A stretch of 64,000 bases of DNA from Hedera helix (Eukaryota > Streptophyta > Magnoliopsida > Apiales > Araliaceae): NCBI GenBank assembly GCA_947179155.2, contig OX359270.1:23549556-23613555 (forward strand), given 5' to 3'. The position numbers were made by a program, and so were the translations under genes. The notes under the pieces were generated by a model. The model had not been told where the DNA came from. It was given only the letters and a program-made list of their open reading frames with translations, and made no database searches. Shown in pieces: positions 33,908 through 43,888 of this stretch (position 1 is the first letter of the stretch; each line of letters starts with the position of its first letter).

Positions 33908-34081
33908 GTAAATGAAGGAATATCCAGGAATCCTGTCCAGTAGGGGGATCAAGGGGTTTTTGAGACGGTGTTTTTGTTTTTTTGTATCTGCACGTCTATT
34001 TCATATTTTTGTCATGATTATTGGAAAGGAAGTCATGTACTTAATGTTTATATATATGACAAATATTTTGTTTCATGTCAG
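33908..34081 (+). other. Candidate 174-nt intron between protease and RT
   Basis: Donor AAAAGG|GTAAATGA at 33908 and acceptor TTGTTTCATGTCAG at 34068-34081, after a T-rich tract. The first codon across the donor is TAA, so retention stops translation. Removal joins the flanking exons in the same frame (split codon GG|G, then Cys-Thr-Asp). An intron at exactly this place, between protease and RT, is a known property of Ogre elements. Splicing has not been shown here. Confidence 0.65.
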
Positions 34082-35432
34082 GTGTACCGATTTGAGTCAT
34101 TCTAGCCTAACAAACGATTTTCCAAATTTGAAAGACGATTATGATTTTGATATAGAACTGGATTTCGATTTGATGGGAATTGAGCAGGACGAAGCAGGTG
34201 ATGACGACGCTCCGGACGAGATCAAAGAGTGGGTCGAGGATAAACCCAAACCCAACCTAGACCAAACCATCATCATCAACATAGGAACCCCTGAGAATCC
34301 CAAAGAGCTGAAGATTGGGGCAGACCTGACTCCCGACCAGAAAACAGAGGTAGCTGAACTTTTGAGCCAATATGAGGATGTGTTTGCTTGGTCACACGAA
34401 GACATGGTCGGTTTGTCCACGGACATTGTGGTACATCGATTGCCTATCAAAGAGGGTTACGTGGATGACATTATTGTGAAATCGAGGGCGGAATCTGACC
34501 ATGTGACTCACCTTAAGAAGCTATTTGAACGGCTCAGGAAGTATAATTTGAAGCTCAATCCAGCCAAGTGTGCCTTTGGGGTTCAGTCAGGTAAGCTCCT
34601 TGGATTCTTGGTGAGCAATCGAGGCATCGAACTGGATCCGGCTAAGATCAGGGCCATTGTGGATATGCCAGCACCCCGTACAGAGAAAGAGATAAGGGGA
34701 TTTTTGGGGAGGATAAACTTCATCAGTCGGTTCATATCCCATCTGACCACCACCTGCGAACCAATTTTCAAACTGTTAAGGAAAGATGCCTCCCGGAAGT
34801 GGAACAGTCAATGCCAAAAGGCCTTTCAGACTATTAAGAAGTAATTAACAGAAGCGCCAGTGCTGGTACCTCCAAAGGACGGAATTCCCCTTTTCCTGTA
34901 TATATCCGTAAATGATATGGCAATGGGTTGTATGCTGGGGCAGAAGAGTGAATCCGGTAAGGAGCATGCCATTTATTACCTCAGCAAGAGATTCAGCAGC
35001 TGTGAACAGAATTACACGCCGATCGAGAGAACATGTTGCGCCTTGGCCTGGGCTGCTATGAGGTTACAGCATTACCTTCATGGACACACTACCTATTTAA
35101 TCTCACGAGTCGACCCCTTGAAGTATATATTTGAAAGACCAATGCTGAATTGTCGATTGTCAAGGTGGCAGTTAATCCTCCAGCAATTCGACATCCTTTA
35201 TGTTACCCAGAAAGCCATGAAGGGGCAGGGAATTGCAGATCAATTATCAGAAATGCCGACAAGGGGGATGGAGCCTTTAGAGACTTTCCTACCGGGTGAA
35301 GACATATTGTGGGTCCAACAGGTGAGGTGTGATGACGAAGGGCAGTTTTGGAAAATGTATTTCGACGGTGCCATGAATGCTGAAGGGGCTGGAGCTGGAG
35401 CGGTCCTGGTCTCCGTTACGGTCGAGCAATAG
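34082..35432 (+). pseudogene. RT with deleted core, RNase H and start of second RNase H
   Basis: An acidic N-terminal part is followed by the connector that precedes RT (LLSQYEDVFAWSHEDM, VHRLPIKEG). It then jumps directly into YVDDIIVKS, the catalytic box, at about 34458. The fingers and most of the palm, about 150 residues by the family's usual spacing, are absent, and the frame is kept. The thumb/connection (GFLGRINFISRFIS) follows. TAA at 34842-34844 interrupts the same frame. RNase H resumes at 34860 (YYLSKRFSSCEQNYTPIE ... QGIADQLSE). A second, archaeal-type RNase H begins at about 35345 (MYFDGAMNAEGAGAGAVL) and is cut by TAG at 35430. No reverse transcription can be expected from this copy. 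Confidence 0.88.
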
Positions 35433-37091
35433 CCTGTTCTCACCAAATTAAAGTTCAGTAACTCAAACAATACGGCTGAATACGAAGGATGTATACTGGG
35501 ACTGAGATTCGCCCGCAATATGGGAGTGAAAAGATTAGCCGTGTTCGGAGATTCAGAATTGGTAATCAGACAGGCGACAGGGGTGTATGGCACCAAGGAG
35601 CTTCGGTTACTTCCATACCACCGGTGTGTAATCCGGTTGATGCAAGAATTTGAAGACATAGCTTTCCGACACATTCCCAGGGGGCGGAATGACTTTGCCG
35701 ATGCATTGGCCACCCTGGCTTCGTTAATCCATGTACTCAAAAGCAAAGCCACTCCACAGATTGAAATAACAGTGCAAAATGCTCCCGCTTACGAAGAATA
35801 TATATCGGAGTTATCAGAAGATGTGGTTCAGCCAAATCAGCCCTGGTATCATGACATACTGAAATATTTGAGGGATAGATCACTCCCCGACCAGGCGAAC
35901 CGAACGGAAAGGCAGAGAATCCAGAAGATGGCGATGAAATTCTATTTAAGCGGAGATTCCCTGTATAAGAGGGATGTAGGCTTAGGACTATTGCGATGTG
36001 TGGACGAAACTCAAGCACAAAAAATCATGGGCGAGGTGCACGGTGGAGTATGTGGGCCGTATATGAGTGGATCGATATTGGCCAAGAAAATTCTGAGGAC
36101 GGGGCACTACTGGCTATCACTTAAGGCTGACTGTGACGATCATGTCAAGCGATGTTTCCAATGCCAAGCGCACGGCAACGTGATGCACGCACCTCCAAAT
36201 GAACTGCACTGTATGACTTCCCCTTGGCCTTTCTCCATGTGGGGTATGGATGTAATCGGACTCGTGGAGCCCAAAGCGAGCAACGGCCACCGGTTCATTT
36301 TCGTCATGATTGATTATTTCACTAAATGGGTAGAAGCAACGTCTTTCCCCAAGGTAACGCAGGAAGTTATAGTCAGTTTCATCAGGAACAATGTCATTTG
36401 CCGGTACGGACAGCCTGAGATCTTGGTGTCCGACAATGCCAAGAATCTGAACAATGCCCTTATGAAGGAGTTGTGCGCCCAATTCAAGATCAAACATCTC
36501 AATTCTGTCATTTACCGGCCCAAAATGAATGGGGCCGTGGAAGCGGCAAATAAGAATATAAAGAGAATTATGGCGAGAATGTCTGCCAATCATCGGGGAT
36601 GGCCAGAATTGTTGCCCCTCACACTGTTTGCATATCGGACATCAGTTCGTACGTCTACAGGGGCAACTCCTTACGCTTTGGTATATGGGATGGAGGCCGT
36701 TTTGCCAGTTGAAATGGAGATGGCATCCCTCCGAATTTTGCTCGATGCTCGGATTGACGAGGAGGATTGGATACAAAGTCGGTATGACCAATTAGCCTTA
36801 ATAGATGAAAGAAGGGTGGCGGCTATATTACACGGTCAGTTGTATCAACAACGCATCTCTCGATCGTACGACAAAAAGATACGATCCCGAAAGTTCAAAG
36901 AAAATGATTTAGTGCTAAAGAGGGTCATGCCCTGTCAAGACGAAGCCAAAGGGAAATTCGCTCCAAATTGGGAAGGACCCTTTGTGATCAAGAAAGTCCT
37001 ATCTGGAGGGGCCCTCATCCTACAAGAAATGGATGGCGAGGTATTCCCGCAGCCCCTGAATTATGACTCTGTGAAACGGTTCTATGCTTAA
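35433..37091 (+). pseudogene. Second RNase H (3' part) and integrase of the Tat/Ogre element
   Basis: Continues the frame after TAG at 35430. AEYEGCILGLRFA and VFGDSELVIRQATG finish the second RNase H, ending in DFADALATLAS. The integrase follows: the zinc part has HGGVCGPYMSG and CFQCQ (near 36040-36160); the catalytic core has GMDVIG, VSDNAKNLNN and NGAVEAANK. From the second Asp to the Glu there are 35 intervening residues, the DD35E pattern. The C-terminal part has the GPF-like FAPNWEGPFVIKKVL. The stop at 37089-37091 lies directly before a run of about 20 A. The integrase itself is uninterrupted from 35520 and looks functional. Confidence 0.88.
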
Positions 37092-37588
37092 AAAAAAAAA
37101 AAAAAAAAATTATTTCCTATCTCCTCTGTAACTCGAACTACGTTGGACCTGATCTCCTGACCTTGTGGGAGTACGTAGGCAGTCATCATGGCACGGTCTG
37201 TTCTATATAAAATAATAAACCTTGTCCCTATACCAAGCCCACTTCCAGAAAACCCCGAAGCCCTACTTTGACAAATACATTCCAAATCTTCCCCAAACCT
37301 AGCCACATAATTAGCCCAAAGTCCAAGACTCACTCCGATGAAATCAGAAGGGCATGCGGCAACATCTGTGGAGTTCCAATCAAGACTTGAGGAAAGAAAT
37401 AAGGCAATATATCGAAATCATAATCGGCTGGATAAAATGAGGATCCAATGAAGGGCGACGATGCATCAAAAGGGGGAAGTGACTAAACCATAAATATTTC
37501 TCTATATATACAAAACATTTTGATTACAAGTCTGTCTTTTAAATAAAAGTGATGAAACTGACATAGTCCGTGCAGGGAATAAAATCAT
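37092..37588 (+). other. Post-pol spacer
   Basis: Begins with an A-homopolymer. It then has no frame longer than chance on the plus strand. It separates pol from the antisense gene that ends at 37589. Confidence 0.5.
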
Positions 37589-39232
37589 CTACAGGTCAGA
37601 AACCAGCTGGAGCAGGATAGACAGAATAGTCGAGGCATCATAAACCTCCGGCTCACCCGCAATCTGCTGGCCCATCAGGTCAATCCGAGTCAAAAGAGCA
37701 GCAGCACTGGTAACAGTCGCAGAATGACCCTCCATGACAACTCTGACCTGCTTGATAACACTATCTCTGGCAGAGAGGGCGGCATCACAAGCTAGTACAG
37801 CGGCATCCCGCTCCGCGTGCGCGGTATCCCTCTCAATCTCGGTAGCACTCAAAGCGGACCGGAGCCGGGTACCCTCAATCATCAATCTCTGGATCCGATC
37901 CGCCGAATCGAGGGAAGGGACATGTACCGAAGCAGAAACCTGCTCAACATCAGATCTGGGCGCTAATCCTAAAACCTCCGGAGGAATGGTCGCATCTGAA
38001 CTGGCCTCATCTGGGAAAAGTCCTCGAGAACCATCCAATACCCCAATATGGTCAAAGTCGGCAATATCAGAATCTCCTCGCAACCATAGCAGATAAGCGG
38101 GTGTCTGACCAGGATGACTATCCCCAAACTCGGCCGAGGCCCTGTGTGACCAAAGATCGTATACCCTCAGCAACTCCCTCTCCGTCTGAGGCGGTATGAG
38201 AAATCGGTATTCAACTGCTCCCGCAAAGAGATGAAGATCCTGCATCTGGTCAAACTGTCCCATGACAGCTAAGGGGTGGTAAGTCGTCACCCCCCTCAAA
38301 CCAAGAAGAGGGAGGAAATCAAAAGGGGGCACGTGAGTCAAAAAGCTCAGGGAGGAACAATAACCCGAATATATCAGGAGATGGAAGGGCTCCTCAATGG
38401 CCGATAAGAACTCCCTCCAGGAAGCCGTATCAGTACATCGACGGGGACGGAAGGAGAACTGCATGGCCAAGCTGTGGCTAAAACAAAACCCATGCCGACG
38501 AAACTGCCCGATAGGTCTGAGGTGGCTAATGAACCATACATACAGCAAAATAGAGCTTCCCCTGAACATGCGACCAGAGAAGGAATGACAATACGAGGCC
38601 GATAAGTAAGTCTCGGCAAGTATCATGGGAAGGACAGTATGATCCTCCTGAAGGGCCTGAACCGCTACAATAACCCGCATGTCCAGGAGGTCATCCCCTG
38701 CAGGCATGTACAGAACTGATATGACACAAGCCATCAAAACATCCACTCTCAAAGCGCCCCAGCGCTCCTCAGACACTGAAAAATCACTGGAGAATCTAGA
38801 AAAGCTATCCACCGAACCGAATCTATCAATCAAGAAGGATAGAGGAACAAAATGGCTCGAGGAAATCACAGATAACAGGGCTGTCCTCCGCAAGCCCGTG
38901 AAAGTCAGGAACTGACGGCGCATATGGCCTGAAGTAACCCGTGCACAGGGACCATCCACTGTTAAACCGGTAAAGCAAGCATACTCCTCAAGGGTGGGAG
39001 TCATATACTCCAGCCCAAATCTGAAAACATGTCTGTCCGGGATACAACAACTGAGAATGCCATCAACAAAGCCCGGCGGCACCTGAAATGACAAAAGAGC
39101 CATGGAGTGTCCCAAGAGACCCTCCACGATGATACGGTCAGAGGGTAGCAAACTATCCAGCCACAAGCGGAGCCTGCCAATAATCCCTGAGGGGGCGTAG
39201 GGGTCCACGCGAACCACGTCCAGGGATGACAT
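37589..39232 (-). CDS. Antisense DUF7745-like protein, 547 residues
   Basis: Uninterrupted 547-codon ATG-to-stop frame, antisense to gag-pol. The N-terminal part contains RLRLWLDSLLPSDRIIVEGL, HSMALLSFQVPPGFVDGILS, then VFRFGLEYMTPTLEEYACFTGL. The pattern of a Trp-containing helix, a hydrophobic segment, then F-x-F ... TPTLEEY resembles plant DUF7745 proteins. The C-terminal third (about residues 440-510) is rich in Ala, Arg, Glu and Asp with heptad spacing and could be a coiled coil. No signal peptide or clear membrane segment is obvious. No catalytic motif is seen and the function is unknown. An intact frame of this length in a copy whose RT is broken suggests recent selection or recent insertion. 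The domain name rests on memory of the family pattern only. Confidence 0.7.
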   Translation of the reverse strand: MSSLDVVRVDPYAPSGIIGRLRLWLDSLLPSDRIIVEGLLGHSMALLSFQVPPGFVDGILSCCIPDRHVFRFGLEYMTPTLEEYACFTGLTVDGPCARVTSGHMRRQFLTFTGLRRTALLSVISSSHFVPLSFLIDRFGSVDSFSRFSSDFSVSEERWGALRVDVLMACVISVLYMPAGDDLLDMRVIVAVQALQEDHTVLPMILAETYLSASYCHSFSGRMFRGSSILLYVWFISHLRPIGQFRRHGFCFSHSLAMQFSFRPRRCTDTASWREFLSAIEEPFHLLIYSGYCSSLSFLTHVPPFDFLPLLGLRGVTTYHPLAVMGQFDQMQDLHLFAGAVEYRFLIPPQTERELLRVYDLWSHRASAEFGDSHPGQTPAYLLWLRGDSDIADFDHIGVLDGSRGLFPDEASSDATIPPEVLGLAPRSDVEQVSASVHVPSLDSADRIQRLMIEGTRLRSALSATEIERDTAHAERDAAVLACDAALSARDSVIKQVRVVMEGHSATVTSAAALLTRIDLMGQQIAGEPEVYDASTILSILLQLVSDL

Positions 39233-39468
39233 CTGTAAAAAGCAGTATCAAAAGACTATACATGGGTCAATTTTTCCTTTATCGACATATATAATAAATC
39301 ATGCATCATGCCAGCTATAAAGGAATAAATGGATCATCATAAAGAAAAGGTTATGCATAAAATAAAGATAATTCTGTACATAATACATGGAATGAGAAAT
39401 AATAATGACAAATAAAACAAATAGGTTCAAATACAGGGGTCCTAGCCTATCTAAATCTAGCAGGCGCA
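39233..39468 (-). other. Spacer between the two antisense genes
   Basis: 236 bp, AT-rich compared with both neighbours. It could be an intergenic spacer, a promoter for the DUF7745-like gene, or an intron if the two frames belong to one transcript. The sequence does not decide between these. Confidence 0.4.
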
Positions 39469-42400
39469 CTATAGGCCCTCAATAAAGGTGTCATCATCAA
39501 ACTGGTTCGCATGACCCACGTCCCCGGGAATGGAGGCCTCAACGCCAAAGTTCAGATCGGGACAAGAATAAGGTGGAGCAGGGGCATCCAATGAGCCGGG
39601 AACTGCACCGAAGTCAGGTCCATACGGGTCTGCAGCGTAAGCTTCCTCTGGATCCCGGCCCAAGCTCCGAACAAAAGATGACAGTTGGTCCACCCGCCGA
39701 GTCAAGGAAGCAATCTGGTCTGAGTGGGTGGGGACCCGAACACACTCCATCCAGTCTGTCATCATCACAGACCCGTGAACCAGGTCTCCAAGGAAGAAGG
39801 TGGCCCGAGTCCGAGGCCCAATGGTACGAGGTCTCCACCAGACGCTAAAACTCTCACTCGTCTGCGGGCCGTCAGATAGCATATATCCATCTTCCCCGGC
39901 CGTCACTGCCTCCAGGAGATGGGAATCCATGAGCCAAAATCTCCGGGAAGGAGGAGCGAAAGGGATACGGACCTCCCCGGAAACACATCTGATGGCGCGC
40001 TCCCCGAAGTACAGCTCCCATCCACCATAAGTCAGGAAGGGAATACGACGAGTGGAAAAGACAAACTCCTGGTCCGCGGCATAACCACCGGCGAAGCCAG
40101 CAGCCAAATGATCCGCAGTGTAAGGAACCCATGTCACGTCCGCCGAAGAGATCATCTCTAACTGCAGCCGGCAGTGGGAGAAGCTATCTGACACCGGGGT
40201 CTCCGCCAAAGTGCTGTGATGCCATCGACGACCCCGGTCAAAAACTTGTTGAGCGGAATCGGCACCTATAAAAAGCACGCGATTCCGAGTTCGTTTGAAT
40301 GAACAATAACGCGCAAGTATACGCGGTCAACAAGTAATATAATGAAAGTAAGTTATCGATCCCACGAGGAGTTATGAATAATATAAGCAAAGTATTAAAA
40401 GTAAGTCAACTTGGTTCTAATTCGACGAAGATGTTTTTGGGTTTTTTGGTATGAAGAAATGTAATTAACAATTAACTAACTAATACCGACTGAAATTCAA
40501 TAGGACACAAGCTAGGATTGCAATTTCCCCCAAAGTAAGCTCAGACATATAAATCTCTTGAATTACATGGACACAGTGAATAGCTAACCGAGAATTCATT
40601 ATAGCGTTTATATGTCTCTTTCGATAACATATAAACATATCCTATCTAAATCTGTCGATTCAGACAGGAACACCCAAGCAAAGCAATTCACCATATGTCT
40701 ATGAGAATTAACAATAACGAGGATTTCAAGCACAGATTCTCCCATTGGCTACACATGGCACAAAGGTATATGTCTATCCTTTATACAAATTATGCAATCA
40801 ATCCTAAGAGCAAATACATAACATATGTCATCATATCTTTGGCCATCCCACTATACTCCATCTATCAATTTCATATAGGGTACCAAATCAATTACTATGT
40901 CTAGCAATTAATACAAGAATAACTAGATATGATAACCCATTCACAATTGCCAAACAATCATCCAAGAGAGATTTAATCAATCAAAACCACACAATGGGTT
41001 CCATTACAATCCTAGAATGGAAATCTAGTTCATTACAAGGAAACTAAATCCCACCAACAAGATATTCATCAAAACTTAGAGAACAAAATCAAAGGAAAAG
41101 GAAGGAAAGAGAAAACCAAATGGGGATCCAATCTCCAAGCTCAATCCATCAATCCAAGCTCTCCAATCCTTGATTCAAGCCTTGTTCTTGTGGTTCCAAG
41201 CATGTTTCCAGCCGCCTCCCTCTCTCTCTTGAAGAGAAAATTAGAAGATATCTCATTAGGGCTCCAAAAAATGACTTTAAAAGGCTGCAATCGCGATCTG
41301 GAACAGTGCACCGCCGCGGCGGTCAAAGTCAGCGCCGCGGCGGTCAAACGTTCTGTTAATTTCTGAGTTTGAACCACCGCTGCGGCGGTGGAAACCACCG
41401 CTGCGGCGCTAGTGCATTCTGCCCAGAAATGTTGGTTTTTGGACTGCTGCAGCCTCCCTTCATGTTTTGGGCATAACTTCTTCATACGAGCTCCGATTGA
41501 GGTGATTCAAGATTTTCTGGAAAGGAGACTCGTAGACCTACAACTTTAGTTCTTAACAAAATTGAAGATTCGGAAATGATCAAGGCCAAAATTGGACGTT
41601 TCTTGGCTGCTGCGTAAACGGAGCGCAGAAAATGCGAACCGGGCAATTCCAAGCCTTGATTCACCAAGCCCTTATTATAATTCCTACAAAATAAGATAGA
41701 AACACATAAAAACAATATAACACCACATCCTATACAATGTGGTACAAAAACACATACAACTAAGCAAACCATTAACATATATAATACGAATAAACTACAC
41801 AAAACGACATAGAATACATAAAATACCTAAACATGATATAATACACCATAATATACAATAACATAAAAACACATATAAAATCACATAAAACACTTAAAGA
41901 TTCACAAATTATCAAACTTAAATGTATTCAATTCATAGGTATAAAACCCACTCATCAATAAGTCTCTGGACCGAGGGTAGTAATCGACCGCAAGCAGGGT
42001 AGCCGCTCATAAGCCTAAAACTGATAAACAAGGAAAATGTGACGTAAGTACCAAGGACGGCAAATGAATGAAACAAATAAAAAGCGGCTAAATGAATGGG
42101 ACTTACTAGCAGAAAGGGATAAAACCCCAGCCAGGCATCCGTCTGCCCCTCTGAACGAAGGCGAAGGCCGTGGAGGAAATAAGCGAAGGTGAAGGAACCC
42201 CAGTCATAGTCCCCGATCCGATCCACATCTCGAGTAGCGCCGACAATACCAAAATGGATGGTCGAGGAGTTGTTCCCCAGAAAACAGCCCCTCATGATAG
42301 TCAGGAATAGACGCCGGAGCAGGAAGTCACGAGCGGAGCGGTCCTCGGGAAATGGCACAGAAAGAGCCCCTCCAATGGCATCTATAGCCAAAGCTCCGGA

Positions 42401-43140
42401 TCGGATGCTGCGGGCCTTAAAGACCTTATCCTGAGGAGTGAACCCCAACAAGGATCGAACGGTTATGGGGGTGATGTCCGGCTCCAGAGGAACACGGGGT
42501 CCAGAGAGCTCCACCCCGGTAATATAACGCCAGTCTAGAGGGCTCAACAACAGCTCGCAGTCCAGTAGATGAAGCGACTGGGTCTGGTGGAACCAGCGCT
42601 CAGACAGAGCCCTCATATAGCCCCACGGACATCGACGAGGGGCAATAGTAAAGAAATATCTGAACCCCCAAGAGTCTACCATTCCCCTGTAGTCAGGATG
42701 CAACGCGTGGTAGAGGGTGTAAATGCTGAACCAGTTACCCCGAGGCTGGGTAAACTCAGGAACCTGCGACAGCCGCCGAAACAGTCAGTCCTGATAATCT
42801 CACAAGGTTGAATGAATTTAAATAACGGATATACCTCGTTAGCCGCAAGGTAGGCTGAGGGGTGACGACCGAGATCAGGACCGAGCAGATCCGATATCCT
42901 AGCACGGGCCCCGGGTAAGGTCCGACGCATGGGAGGAGGAGCCGCTATGCCCGAGGGACCCGCCTCTGCCTCCGCTGGGGCGTCCTCATCCACATCAGGC
43001 TGAACGGGGCGAATAACAGACTCAGCCAGCCTACGGGAATGACGAGTCAGGACTGGAGCTGGAGCTGAAGTGGTCGCTCTACGACGACGGACACCCGACG
43101 CTCGGGGCACTGAGGAACCACTGGGAGTATCTGGATCCAT
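39469..43140 (-). pseudogene. Antisense plant-mobile-domain (PMD)-like gene, interrupted by an LTR-like insertion
   Basis: Predicted exon 1 is 43140-42835 (MDPDTPSGSSVPRASG..., basic and Pro/Ala-rich, 102 codons). A 71-bp intron (42834-42764) has GAG|GTATAT and CTGTCGCAG|G sites. Exon 2 is 42763-42107 (219 codons) with FTQPRGNWFSIYTLYHALHP, ITPITVRSLLGF, FLLRRLFLTIMRGCF and DYDWGSFTFAYFLHGLRL. A second intron (42106-42015) has CTA|GTAAGT and TTTTAG|GC sites. Exon 3 begins AYERLP. Both introns are phase 0. The pattern (basic tail, LL-rich block, YDWGS-type motif, AYERLP) fits the PMD of MAIN/MAIL-like proteins. Two in-frame TGA codons precede a 1666-bp insertion (40274-41939). Beyond it the frame resumes (40273-39469) with RGRRWHHS and VTWVPYTADHL, the usual PMD C-terminal pattern. 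PMD genes are known to have been captured by plant transposons. The function is unproven. Confidence 0.7.
40274..41939 (-). mobile_element. LTR-like insertion in the antisense PMD gene
   Basis: 1666 bp flanked by TATAAAA at 40267-40273 and 41940-41946. Read on the minus strand it ends with CTCGTGGGATCGATAAC..., matching the signature near the end of the LTR at 20462-21814, and begins with an ATT/TTAGGTATTTTATGT-type U3. It carries GC-rich palindromes (41309-41410) and a CATAACTTCTTCATACG box (41471-41508) also found in the LTR at 53206. No coding capacity. A 7-bp flank and the lack of clean TG...CA ends are unusual for a solo LTR, so the exact class is uncertain. Confidence 0.55.
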
Positions 43141-43888
43141 AACTGGAACGGTATCACAAAATAAGGTACACCTTTAGCTCGTTATCTTTCAAAAGCCTTA
43201 TTGCATATTGCTAGAAATAATAGGGTGGCATTGCATGATGTGAAAATAGAAAATGCATAAATAAGTCCCTAGTGGTGTGCTAGATTTCTCGAAATTTCGG
43301 CAGAGTTTTGTTTGTAAAATGGACATCCCATGCACAATCAGGCATGTTTAATCAAGTCAGACAACCAACAAACCCAGAATGCGAGTGAAAATAATGCCTC
43401 AAGAGCATAAAATGACTAAAACAATGGAATTTTCAAAATAATGAGGCATTTCTACGAAACCCGGTATTTATCTATGCTACGGGCAACACAAGTATCACAT
43501 ATAAGCATGCATTGATAAGATTAAAATATTCAAACAAGCCAATGAATAATCAAATGAAAGCAAAAATCAAAGAAAAAGGAGTTAAAACGTTACCCAAAGT
43601 GCGTAGACTGATTTAATCGGAGCAGAATTTCCCAAAAGTTGCCCAAAAGACGAAAAGGCTGGGTGGGGGACGAGGAAAACCGAGAATGAGAGAAAGAAAA
43701 AGTGAGAAAGTGACCAGATCGTGAGGGGTCGCGATCTGAAATAGGACCGATCCTAGCCGCAGATGCAGTTGCGGCTGGCCGCAGATGCACCTGCGGCTGG
43801 TCTCGGTGCCCTTTTGGCCTCCCTGCTCGGCACCCCAGGCCAACATATAACTTGTCCCATGTTAAAATACAAATTTTTAGAACCAGAT
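43141..43888. other. Spacer upstream of the antisense PMD gene
   Basis: Would contain the antisense promoter. GCCGCAG...CTGCGGC palindromes at about 43755-43802 repeat the motif of the Tat LTR. No gene is called. Confidence 0.45.

Noticed and set aside
33718..34081. GC-AG intron starting at AAG|GCAAGT (33718) that would remove the gag-protease stop
   Set aside because: The donor fits the consensus, but the 364-nt length shifts the frame relative to the RT exon. The GTAAAT donor at 33908 keeps the frame.
38397..40161. Plus-strand ORFs opposite the antisense genes
   Set aside because: Shadows of the longer, motif-bearing minus-strand frames.
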